Shown one piece after another: positions 32,193 through 43,266 of a stretch of 64,000 nt of DNA. This DNA is from Solen grandis (taxonomy: Eukaryota > Mollusca > Bivalvia > Adapedonta > Solenidae), in contig CM037788.1 of NCBI GenBank assembly GCA_021229015.1, forward strand, positions 37,968,024-38,032,023, written 5' to 3'. A program made the translations under genes and the position numbers. The notes under the pieces were generated by a model. The model was not told the origin of the DNA. It made no database searches and saw nothing but the letters and a program-made list of their open reading frames with translations. Numbering within the stretch: the first letter of the stretch is position 1; each line of letters starts with the position of its first letter.

Positions 32193-33654
32193 ATGATTGT
32201 GTCACTTATACAATTTTGGATATCTTTAATAGAATCCCAACTTAGGTTTTGGTATGATTAAGTTTAGTCCATTAAGGCTTTGCAACTGCAAAATCGTGTT
32301 AGTCATATCAGAGGGCTGAAGCTTTTTGACCAAGCAGAAAATAGTATGGAAAAGATTTATGTCTTCCTCTTCCACATTAGGTTTATAGATATCAGCATCA
32401 TCAGTTTTACAGGCTGATGGGGTGGGGGACTTAGAGTATATTGTCTGTCTCATACATGAAAGTTCAGCCTTGTTGTGTTCACTGCTCAGTGAGTGTCAAA
32501 TAACACTGTTTTTCTGCATATTACCTGACCCTTCTTGTGCCCATATACTGTTTACCTTAGCCTTGCAGCAAACGGAACATTTTAGTTTGATTTCACTATC
32601 ATTTTTTACTACAGTTAACCATGGGTGATTCTGTTTCCATCTTTCGATTGTTTTATCGTCAGCTGAAGAATGGTGACACCGTTTTGACACGGATTTTTCT
32701 ACCTTATCAACCGATTCAAACACGACATCTAATTAGATACTTTTTAGCACTTGTGCTCAGGGTGAGCTTTGGTGACCGCTTTTTGTGCGTTGTTCGTCGT
32801 CCTTTGTCCGTTGTCAACAACTGATTGTGAACATTCTAGAGGCCACAGTTTTGGTATGCTATGACAGAAGAGATTGAAATTGGGTCATGTTGGGTCAAAA
32901 ACTAGGTCACCAGGTCAAATCTTAGAAAAAGCCTTGTGAACACTAGAGCCACAATTTAAGCCCAATCTTCATTAGATTTGGTCAGGGTGTTTGTCTACAT
33001 GATATCTTGGATGAGTTCGAAATTGTGTCACGTGGGGTCAAAAACTTGTTCACCAGGTCAAATCTAAGAAAAACCTTGTGAACACTCTAGAGGCCACAGT
33101 TTTGGCCCAACTTCTAAATTTGGTCAGATGTTTGTCTACATGATACCTAGGTTGAGTTTAAATGGGTCATGTGGGTCAAAAACTAGGTCACCAGGTCAAA
33201 TCTTAGAAAAACTTTGTGAACTCTCTAGAGGCCACAGTTTCAGCCATACCTGTAACTTGGTTAGAATTTAAATCTAAGATGAATTCAAAACTGGGCCACA
33301 TGAGGTCAAAAAGTAGGTCACCAGGGCAAAGTTTAGAAAAATCTTGTGAACACTCTATAAGGGGCCTACATTTTTGTACCAGTCTTCATTAAACTTGACT
33401 GCAGTTGAGTGCAAATTCAGGTAGGATCAAAATCAGGTCACTTAGTCAAATGTTAGAAAAAACACTTTAGATGCCACATTTTTTGTCATAATGCCTAACA
33501 CAGCAATCTTACTCACGTGAGCGACACAGGGCCATCTTGGCCGCCTTGTTATAATTTTCGCTGGAACGCTTTCATTTTCATTTCTGGCGAAGAAGTCCAG
33601 TAAACTTCGATTACAGTTACTTTGCAGTGACTTATTCCTCCATCCAGATGACAT
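32193..33654 (-). pseudogene. hAT-type transposase-like pseudogene (right arm)
   Basis: Mirror of 29277-30612 with the ATG at 33654-33652, the same interruption by the modular element (32741-33550) and the same in-frame TGA before the 'ISLFHT'-type segment. The frame runs off the contig end at 32193. Because both arms share the stop and the insertion, these lesions are older than the divergence of the arms. Confidence 0.8.
32741..33550 (-). mobile_element. Modular short element (copy e, right arm)
   Basis: Same insertion as 29381-30064, but about 125 bp longer because of an extra ~145-bp internal repeat around 32930-33110. The difference in repeat number between the arms is what unequal exchange or slippage between alleles would give. 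Confidence 0.78.
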
Positions 33655-35149
33655 GTTAGATGATAACAGACTGTGTAAACATATCACATTTTTACTACAT
33701 TTTTATCCGGTAAAAATTTTGATAACCAGTCTACAAATTGGAACGGTATACTACTTCTCAGTACAACAGTAGTTACTTCCCTGCACAGTTTCGTAGCATA
33801 ACAGAATGCACGCATTGTTAGACATACAATTATTCTGTACTGTATTGTTGGATACTTAAATTAAATGTAGTAAATGTAGTTATCCTGTATAACACTAACT
33901 GCACTAATTTGTATGATATAGTTTTTGTTGAACATTATGATCTCCTGTAAAGTTACCTCCAGCTTAGTTGCATCATGCTGTACCAATGGAAGTTGTTATA
34001 TATGTGTTTGTGTTCTCTTGGGAGATTTCGTCTTATTCAGACTCATCCATCTCAACCGCAAGCCAAGATTTCATGTAAATATACACAGGCAAACATATTT
34101 CTCAATTTGAAAAATCAATTAAGTAAACATGATATGCAGCTATTAGAGTATCCTTATTATAGATTATATATGGAATAAAGCACACACTATTCTTTAAGCA
34201 GACAAAACTTAAAACACATTTTAACCTTTGCTTTTTGCCATTTTTTTTTTAAGTATTGAAAATTTGTTCAATAAATTGAAATCATTATGAATGAGACAAA
34301 AAATTGCTCTATTTGAATCGCTCACTTCAAGAGAAAATAAATGCTGTATGTGCGTGGTAATGAAAATCAAATCCATCAGGAGCATTGAAAAGGGTCTGGA
34401 CAAAAGAAACAAAATAATAGCACCATTGCAAAGCCGTAACACTGGAAGGATACAAGAGAGGGTTAAAAACAACGCTTACAAAAGACTAGGAGAGTGCCTG
34501 GTAGAATATCTGGCGACGCTCAAATTGACTCATGTCTAGAATCCTTAGTGAACAAATCACTTCATCTCTCATATTTTCTGACAACAAGGGAGGGTAATAG
34601 CAATTACTGGTGATTGGGCTGGCCTTTAACTTTGTTCCTTGGAACTTTACTTAGGGCATAATCTTCCTTTAATTTCTAGTTATTTGCACGAGTCTGATTA
34701 TAATAGAATATCATTAGTCTTCGGACTAGACATGTTAAGTAACTTAAATGTACTTAGATATCTGTAGGTGGTGAAAAAACTAATGTAAGTGAACAGTTGG
34801 TAAATGTCATAGTAGCTATTGAGAAAACATACTTGCATTTTTAATAATTGGAAAAATCACCTTGGTTAAATGGATAGCTTCTTGAAATATCATTGAAGTT
34901 CCACTGCATGTATCATTGAATTAAAGGCTAAATTTTTGCCGAAAGTGAAGTTTTGGTCTTAACAGATTAATTTTATGCATTGTTTCTGTTGTTTATATTT
35001 TATGATTGTGATTCAGTGTTCTATACATCCATCCATACTCCTGCATTTCTATCCTGACATTGATTAACCATGTTGATAGTTTAAAAAGAAAAGAAAATGC
35101 ATCTCAGGTTGGAAAAAAAATGTTCAGTCTTAATATTCCTTTGTGGCTG
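33655..35149. other. Mirror of the gene-poor left segment, good consensus
   Basis: Closely matches the left arm from about 27690 to 29276, apart from a contraction of roughly 110 bp in the degenerate 'aagtatctaac' repeat near 33850. It contains the unrecognised 82-codon frame at 34291-34539. Confidence 0.5.
34291..34539 (+). CDS. Unrecognised 82-codon ORF (right arm)
   Basis: Encodes the same protein as 28308-28556. The same caution applies: it may be non-coding, since the flanking DNA is equally conserved between the arms. Confidence 0.15.
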   Translation: MRQKIALFESLTSRENKCCMCVVMKIKSIRSIEKGLDKRNKIIAPLQSRNTGRIQERVKNNAYKRLGECLVEYLATLKLTHV

Positions 35150-37075
35150 TCTTGGGAATTTTTTGTTATGACCCAAAAAAAGAAAGCGGGGTTTCCCAGT
35201 TCCTCTTAGTGTCATTTTCCAAATTTTAAAATTTGGTTCCTTAAAAACCCTTAAACCCCTAAAAGTAAGGGGCCCAAGGTGCATCGATGACGGGAGCTGT
35301 AATATTGGCCCTTTGTGTTTATAGTTTCTGGAAAAATTTTTACCTGAACAAACATGAAAATTAATTATTATTAAAAATGGAGCCCTTTATTTATTGCTTT
35401 TTTTAAAACCCCTTAATTCTTATTAAACTTTTGTTTTTCCCCTGACTATTTAAGGGGGGTAACTTTGAAAAAAATTTATGGTTCCCAAAAAAATTCCCGA
35501 GTAACTGAAAAAATTTTTTCCCTAAAATAAAAACCTTTTTTTTTTTGGTTGATTTCTCTGATTAAGGGAATTGAAAATTACAAAACAAACCCAATAGCCT
35601 TTCTTTTGGGGGGGTTTTTTTTAATTTGGGGCAAAAAAATAAAATATTATAACCCAGTGTAGGAATAGTGCCAGTTTAAATTGATCAGCAAAGGACATTG
35701 AGGGATGAAATTTTGTTTGCCTTTTGTAAATGTTCGAATCAATTAATCTTTAGTTTATTTATTGCAGTTTTTTATTTAAAAATTTTGGTGTTTTCAAAGG
35801 TTTTTAAAAAAAAAGAACAGTTTCAGATGAAATGTAGTTTTAACTGCAAAATTTAGCTTTTTGGGTTTAGTTGTATAGAAAAAGGTGAGCAAAGATCTAT
35901 TAGCTAACCATTTGGGCAGTTGAAAAAACCTTCAAAACTCTGTTTTTTTGCATTTTCCAATTACCCCAATTTAAAAGGAATCTTTTTTTTGAAAGACAAA
36001 AGCTCACGGGTCTATCTAAACTAAATTTTGTAAAAATCTTTTCCCCCCAAAAAAAATTACAGCTGTAAACCTTACTTACTTAGTGCAAATTCTGGGGAAA
36101 AATATTTGGGAAACCCTTTTTCTTTAAATTCTTTTTTTAAAAATAAAATTATTGGTTTTTAAATTTTTTAGGAAATTAATTTTTCAAATCATAAAATCTT
36201 TCTTTGTCTTATAAATTTTGTCACTTTTTTTTAAACAAGAATTCATTTTTTTTTTAAAGGGGAGTTTGATTTATAGCTTATTGGTAAGTTTTTTGGCAGA
36301 AATTGAGCCAGGTCAAAATGTTCAAGGAAACTTCTGTGTTAATCGTTAGAATTTTGGGTATTGCATTGGGTTTGATGTAATATTTCTGCACGCAAAGGTC
36401 TTGGGTCATGTTGTACTTTCCTTTTACTTACATTTAGTCAGAAAAAAGTCAATCATGGAGAAACTTGATTTTTCTTTTATGGGGTCCTCATGCATGACAC
36501 AGAGCAAGACACCCCCTCACATTGATTCAAAGGGGATCCCCGGTTTTACAGCACAAATAATGGGTTTTTGGTTTTGGGGTTGCCTTTTTTAGGATGATAT
36601 TTCTTTTTTATGGTTTGGGGGGTTTATTAGGTAAAATGCAAAAAGGGTTTGGGAAGCTCATTTATTGGATCAGGGGCAGAACATGGAAAGACATAAATTA
36701 CATCAGCCCTGTGGAGGGTTTAAATGGAATTTTACAGATAAAAAACCCGAAGTAGGGGTATTGATAGAGCATAGTTTTGGCTATGGATTTCAGGATAGTA
36801 GAAAATAGGGCTGCAGTTTATTTATTTTTACAAAGGTCAAATATAAGTTTATTTATTTCTGATATTTAATATTTCGCTTTACCATCCCTAAATCTAAGAT
36901 ATAAAATGTTGTTTGGTTGAGGGGTATTCCCTTCATCTAGTAAATTATCTGTTTGGTTTAGAAAATAAAAGATTTAATAATTTTTACTACGGTTTTAAAG
37001 GGGAATTTTAAAGGGTTTTTTTTGAATACCCGCCCCTTTTTTAAAAAGCACAAAGTTATGTTTAAAAAAAGAAAA
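35150..37075. other. Poor-consensus block with expanded homopolymers
   Basis: Compared with about 25660-27690, this stretch shows a sudden burst of differences dominated by lengthened or merged homopolymers (for example 'ttttgggggggttttttttaa' near 35605) and small losses. The divergence starts and stops sharply, while flanks on both sides match the left arm closely. This is the signature of uncorrected long-read consensus, not of evolution. Confidence 0.75.
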
Positions 37076-38090
37076 TCAATTAATCAAACACCCTTAAAAG
37101 TATGAAATATAAAAGAAATATATCCAACATGTTCTGGCAGATCCTCTTCCGTCTATTAAATAGATGTACTCAGTACAAATGTCCTTGTCCATACAGATAT
37201 CTGTATTTAGAAACCTAAAAATCTCTTGATCAGAATATTTGATCTCCCTCAATTTCTTGGCATATGCCATACTCCTCCATTAAAATATGATGATATTTGT
37301 TTTATATATCAAACTGATGTATATTTAGTCTACAAATCATTGAACAATTTAAATTCATTTTTTCTGTGTTATATGTTCTAATATCAGGAAGTAATGATCT
37401 CCTTTAAGTGCCAAAACCATGCATTGAATAATTCTGAAGATGTCATTTTCGTTCAGGTCCAAAATGATGGAATTCCTAAATACATTCTGCTGTATGCACT
37501 GGGAGCTTCCTTCGTCAATAAATTTAGACATGTATAATTTTCAGTGGAAATCCCCTGTAAAGAAAGTTTTTTTTCTTGTTTTATTTGTTATTCAATGTAT
37601 TTGGTTTTCCATTTCATGAACATATTGTAAAATATTATTTCATTTATGTGTTCCATATGGAAGATTGGTTTGTGCCAAATTTGTTACCCATTCAAAATTC
37701 AGACTATATTTTCTTACTTATTATTACACATGATAACATACAGAAGAGTGAAAGCAGCATGAAACAATTACGTCAAAGAAGATGCAAAAATAAAAAATAA
37801 AAAAAAGAGGTAAAAAGAACTGCAGTAGAAGAACCAATACATAGGTTATATTCAGTACCTGTCAGTTTCCATTTTCTCCAAGCAGTTGGTTATGAATATT
37901 CATGAGATTATTAACAAGTTGTACGTTCAGGGACTATCTCCTACTGACAAGGTTTGAATAATCAGATGCTCCCCAGTCACCCTCTCAATCTTCATTGTAT
38001 CTGTCCTTTTGTTGTTTACTGTTATTTTTGTCAATGGTCTGGTAGGAATTATGGACCTCAGTGTTTTTTTATCATTTGAATTAATCAGGA
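37076..38090. other. 5' flank of the right-arm DIRS element, no gene seen
   Basis: Matches the left arm from 24708 to about 25660 with few changes and ends at the DIRS 5' edge (38091). Confidence 0.5.
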
Positions 38091-38246
38091 ATTTTAATAG
38101 CATAAATACGTTACCTGTTATTACTTCAGGTATGTGTCTATTGTGCACAGCTTCCAAAACAGAGTCCGCAAAATAAACCATTCCCTAAACCCCCTAGTTA
38201 CGGAAGTGTAACCCCGTTCTCCAATTGTGTTTTGGAAGCCATCGAG
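38091..38246 (+). repeat. DIRS 5' terminus (right arm)
   Basis: Starts ATTTTAATAGCATAAATACG, matching the left element's 5' terminus with a few single-base losses in homopolymers (for example one fewer C before GTTCTCCAATTG). No inverted partner remains at the other end. Confidence 0.85.
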
Positions 38247-38576
38247 TTTCAGTGGGTTACCTTGTGTGTCCCTTTCTTGATAGCTTCTGTGCGCTACAGC
38301 TCTCCTTTCTTATCTTTTCATAGCCTCGGCTGTGTTGTTTATATTGTTTCTCTTAGTTTTATTCTATATTCGTATAGAATTCCCATTTCCGTCCCGTATC
38401 GGGACCTTTTGCCTTGTGTCACGGGTTTTCCGTGCTTCGGCTCCCGTGACACTGGTTTATTATTATTGATTTTGTATATACTGTTGTCTCGTTTCGAGAT
38501 TTTTCCTTTTAACGGGTTTTCTTCGGTCTTCCCGTCTTTTTTTTTGCATACATGTTCTTTTGTATAGCTATTCAAT

Positions 38577-40794
38577 ATGTCGCAGTCCCGGGTTCCTGCG
38601 GACATGTTAAGGCGTCCTGGGATTTCCCATCAGTCCTGCCTATCATGTTCCGGATGCTCTAGGTCGACACTTGCACCGTTTGCGCTTCGTGGACAGACGA
38701 GATATGGAAGAAAGCCTCCTCCCGTCGGTCTTACTCTTCCCGGAAAAGGAAGGCCTCATCTTCCTCCTCCTTCTCCGGGTTCAGCGCTGCTGGGGTCGGA
38801 GTCCTCTCCCCCTCCTAGGAAGAAGGCTTCCCGCCCCTCTCCGGAGAGGCCGCCTTCATCTCCTGGCTCCTTCCCCCCGGCTCTCCTTGTGTCAGCCCCA
38901 GGGAGCAGTCAAGGAGAACCACTCCGACCGGTCACCGTCACCGGGCACCGGGCACCGGTCACCGACCATCACCGGTCACCGGTCAACATCGGTCTCAGAG
39001 ACCCAAGACCGGTCATCACCGGTCATCGGCGAGAGATCTGCACAGATCGACGGCCAGGTCGGCCCATCACGCTAGACGTGTGGGTCGCCGGTCTTCGCCG
39101 ATTTTGTCCGAGAATTCGGATTCGAGTTTTTCATCAGGCAGCCCTGCGGTTTCTCCGCTTCGGCCACCTCCTCTTCCACGTTCAAGGTGCCCAAGAAACG
39201 GTCCCACAACCGTTCCCGGGTCTTTCCGGTCACCGGTCCCCTAGCTCTGCTACTCGGGACCGGTCACCTTTACGCTCCACCACGTCTTCGAGGGTTCAAA
39301 GTGCGGATGTCTCAGCGCAACCCAGACTTTTGACCCTTCCACATGGTGGTCCCACATGATGGGGGAATACGCCAGGCAGTTCAGCTCTGCCTCCTCCCCC
39401 GTCATTCCGGGTGAACCTTCTTTCTTCTAGGAGGGATCGGGTTTCTCTGCCACCAGAGACCCTTGATCATAGACTATTCCTTCAGTCTCCTCCCCCTCGG
39501 GTCCACAGGGCTCTTCTTCCACACAGCCCCCTATGTGGCCCTTTTTCCCTCCATTTCCTCTCATGGGCTTTCCCCCCTCAGGATGCTCCCCCTTCGCGCC
39601 CTGAGGCTGGGTCTCCTCCCTCGACTCGCAATCCCCTATTAGTGGACTGCTACGAGTGGACAATTGGAGGATGAAATCTCCCTTCATGCTCCGGAGGAGG
39701 ACTCCTTATTTGCTGAGGACGTGCCTCTTTCTTCCACCTCGCGCCGATCCAGCGCTCATTCCGAACCTCGTACTGACAATCCTCTCTCTGATGAGGACGA
39801 GGAGTCAGACGAGAATCGGTTTTCCATGGACAGGGCTGTTCAGGAGGTCTTTGCTACCCTTCCTGCATCAGTATGCAAACCGGCCCCTCCTCCCTCCCGG
39901 AAGAGGTGCGAAGGTTACCTTGACCTTGTCGGTAAGCCTAAGGAGTCCAAATCAGTCGAACCGGAGTTACTCCCTTTCTCTCCGGTCGTCCGTTCGGCTT
40001 TGGAGGATTTTGAATCTTCATCCTCCTCTAAGCCAGGACCGGGCTGGTTTATTCCAACTTCGGACCTTCGGCCTTTGGGTTTTAACCCCAAGACCTACAA
40101 GTTTCCGGAGGGTGATTTTTCTATCCACCCCCCGAAACTGGACCTAGATGCGAGTCGCTTCCGGCTCAAGGTCCCCTCCTCTTTACCGGCTTCAGCAGAG
40201 GTCCTGGATCGCTGGGAGCAACGCTCCGCTTCCTTTCCGGCATCTCGTCGCATACTGACTCCTTCGTGGCCGCTCTTTCGGTCAAACTACAACAAAAGGA
40301 TGCTTTATCTGCTTCCGTCAGGCTTCTTTTAGAGGCCTTAGCAGCGACGGCAAAACATTCGATTTTGCTATCTCTTTCTCTCTCATTCCGAGATGACTCG
40401 CTGCAGGCGGGATGCCATCCTGGACGGCCCAACAAGCTACTTCTCTCTTCTCTCGAGAAAAGCTTAGTCGGCCCCTCTTTCTTCCTCGTCCCTTCTTTGG
40501 GGCCGAATCAAGAAGTAGCGGACGCCTCCAGGGAGGAGCAATATGCACGGCGCGGTGGCCTTCGCCCCGCACTCCTACTTCGGCTCCCCTAAATTCCGAT
40601 TACCGGAAGAAACCTTCGGCTTTTCCGGTAAATCCCCGAAGGACTCGGAAAAGGGCAAGCCTCAATCTCCTTTCAGAGGCAATCCCTCTTCCAGGGGCGC
40701 TCGCCAATCTGGTCCGCAGCGACCACGATTCCTCCTTCATCGCCCCCCCACCCTCTTCTACCTCTACCAATCCAAGGGGTGGAGTAAGCCCTAG
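38577..40794 (+). pseudogene. DIRS ORF1, gag-like, multiply frameshifted (right arm)
   Basis: Begins at the equivalent ATG but is thrown out of frame at once by a shorter G run (CCCGGG versus CCCGGGG) and again by an extra T in GGGATTTCCC, so the Cys/His cluster is garbled. The ACCGGT tract is reduced to six hexamers. The middle part (39664-40240, acidic and Ser-rich) is cleanly open and matches the left protein. The C-terminus ends at 40794. At 38901-38903 it has the run length that keeps frame where the left copy shifts. Confidence 0.8.
38927..39023 (+). repeat. Contracted ACCGGT tract (right arm)
   Basis: Six ACCGGT hexamers in about 100 bp, against 22 in about 290 bp in the left arm. The flanks on both sides are the same. 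Confidence 0.85.
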
Positions 40795-40839
40795 GGGTGC
40801 GTCCTTTCTTCCGCTTCCTCTTCCAGAACGTTCGATTAG

Positions 40840-42868
40840 GAGGAAGAGTGTTTCTGCCCCTTCCAGTAGGCGGCAGACCTCACTCATTTCATTCATCATT
40901 GGGAGACAATCACCGACGACCAATGGGTCCTGTCTATCGTGAGACACGGGTATCGGGTTCCGTTCAGTCGTCCCCTCCACTATCACGCTCTCCCATTCAT
41001 CTCTCCTCCAATCATCATCGTCTGGACTCGCCATTTCAGATCTCTCGGAAAAAGGAGCGTAGAAAGGGTCTCGATTCCAACCTCTCCGGGGTTTACAGCC
41101 GTCTCTTTCTGTTCCCAAGAAGGACGGGGGGTTTCGACCGGTCATAGACCTGTCTCATCTAAACTCCTTCATTCCGAAGGAACACTTCAAAATGGAACAC
41201 TTCGTCGATCAGGGCAGCCGTCCTCCCCGGTCACTGGCTGTTTCCCTGGATTTATCGGATGCTTACTTCCATGTATCTATCCATCCTCATTCCAGGAAAT
41301 ACCTTCGTTTCACGGATGGCCGAACTGTCTACCGTTCAAGGCCTTCCGTTCGGCCTGTCTTCGGCCCCAGATCTTCATCCAAAATAGTTTCGGTTCTGGT
41401 CGCCAGGTTCATTTTCGCGGCTCACGCTCCTGGCGTATTTCGACGACTGCTTCTTCTTCACATGGACCCAGTCGCTCTTCTCGACGAGCTTCGATGGGTG
41501 ACAGACCTAGCTCTCCGGCTAGGCTTCATCCTCAATTCCGAGAAATCGGAGTGATCCCATCCCAGAACTTCACGTTTGTCGGGATGCAATTTCTGACCGA
41601 CCTAAACAGGATCAGAATTCCGGAACCCAGACTCATGTCTCTCTAACTCTGGTTCGGGGTTTTCGCGTCGGCAATCGATCTCAGCCCGCGATTCCTATCG
41701 CTTCTCGGAGTACTCAATGCAGCAGCGGATCTTGTCCGCTGTGCCGCCATTCACATGCGACCTCTTCAGTTTATACTACTCTCGATCTGGCGTCCAGTCG
41801 AGACCATTTACAGACCTTCTCCGGTTCTCCGGAATTGGTTCATCATCTCAGTTGGTGGAATCCCCCTCGTTTCTCCGAGAGGGTGTTCCTCTTTCTTCTC
41901 CTCAACCGAACTGTTCCTCTTCTCGGATGCCAGTCTGTCCGGCTGGGGGCTCATCTGGAACCTCTGGGTCTCACGGCCTCGGGTCTTTGGTCCCCTCAGG
42001 ACAGTTCTCTTCATATCAACAACCTCGAACTCAAAGCGGTTCTACTAGCCTTACGACAGTTTCTCCTCTTCATTCGAGGCAAATCTGTTCTAGTATCTAC
42101 GGACAACACGACTGTTGTCTCTTACATCCGCAGACAGGGGGGGACGCACTCTCTTCTCTGTGCATGGAAGCATGGCACCTTCTTCATTGGTGTCAGGTGT
42201 CTTCGGTACTCATTCAAGTCAGACATCTTCCGGGTGTCTAAATGTTCTGGCGGACCAACTGCCCGCAGGACATCTCTTCTCACTCGGAATGGAAGTTACT
42301 TCCTCGATTCGCGACAATCTGTTTGCGATTTTCGGGTCTCGTCTGTCGATCTATTTGCTACCAGGCTGAACAACCAGCTTCCGCTGTTTGTGTCACCGGG
42401 TATCGGATCACGGGCTTGGCGGATAGATGCTCTGTCGTAAATGGATCATCTATTTGCTTATGCTTTCCACGTTTTCTCTGATTCCCTTAGTTTCTAAGGA
42501 AATCCTGCGATCTCAGTGCCGGATCCTCCTTGTAGCTCCATTTTTGGCCAACGCGATTCTTGGTTCGTGGATCTTCTGGATCTTCTGATAGACGATCCTG
42601 TAGAACTCCCCCAGGTTCCGGACCTTCTGTCACAAGGTCGGACAGGGTCCTTCACGACAATCCTGCGCTCTTCGTCTTCACGCTTGGATGTTATCCAACA
42701 GCGATTTAGACAGAAGAAATTTTCGGCAACAGTTGCCTTATTATCTCTAAAGCCAGGAACAATCTACTCGATCTGTCTACCAGCAAAGTGGAAGGTCTTC
42801 CGTGATTGGTGTATCGCACGGCATTAATCCGGTCAAAGCTCCTGTCAGAGAAATCGCTAACTTTCTAG
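40840..42868 (+). pseudogene. DIRS ORF2 (RT, RNase H, methylase-like), multiply frameshifted (right arm)
   Basis: All landmarks of the left ORF2 are present in pieces: the RT N-terminus near 40860, 'VSLDLSDAYFHVS' near 41240, RNase H 'LFSDAS' near 41915 and 'STDNTTVV' near 42097, and 'VDLFATRLN' near 42345. They are scattered over several frames. The YFDD region is damaged by small indels near 41430. At 42137-42143 it has seven G, the length that keeps RNase H in frame where the left copy has six. Confidence 0.8.
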
Positions 42869-43266
42869 TTTTTCTTTTTAACGAGAAAAACTTGCGGTCA
42901 TTTTCTATCAAGGGTATAGGTCTATGTATCGAACACGCTTAATTTCCCCAGATCCTCTACCTTGGTTTCGGATCTTATCTTTCGGAAATTATTCCGTTCG
43001 TTTGAACTTCTAGGCCGGTTTCTCGTTCGTTAACTCCGAAGTGGGATCTTTCTTGTGTTTTACTGGCTCTTACTAAGACCTTTGACCTCTTTCTGAGGCG
43101 TCTCTACTGCACGTAACAGAACGGTCTTCTTATTAGCAATGGCGTCTTCTAAACGCCCGTTGTGAAATTCATGCCTTTTCTACTGAGGAAGGTTTATTTA
43201 CGCTTTAACAAATCGATGGCTCTGATCTTGAGCTTTCAACCGGTTTTCCTTGCGAAAACCAGCTCC
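42690..43266 (+). pseudogene. DIRS ORF3 tyrosine recombinase fragment (right arm)
   Basis: Only the core-binding domain and the beginning of the catalytic domain remain, with several indels. The equivalents of His485, Arg488, Trp511 and Tyr521 are deleted, so this copy cannot encode an active recombinase. Confidence 0.8.

Larger units (their letters stand above)
38091..43266 (+). mobile_element. DIRS element, 3'-truncated copy (right arm)
   Basis: Same 5' junction and flank as the left element, so it is the same insertion. The 3' part equivalent to 18397-19267 is missing (871 bp): the end of the recombinase gene, the internal complementary region and the 3' terminus. Sequence passes from the recombinase gene ('gaaaaccagctcc') directly into the host flank ATATTTAAACAAATTAACAC. 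Many small indels break all ORFs. Confidence 0.9.

Noticed and set aside
32051..32245. 64-codon frame across the first gap
   Set aside because: It translates N bases and joins two different contigs.
38577..43266. Treating the right-arm DIRS copy as an old, independently decayed insertion
   Set aside because: Both flanks are identical to those of the left element, so it is the same insertion. The differences are mostly homopolymer indels on an error-prone contig, plus one 3' deletion.
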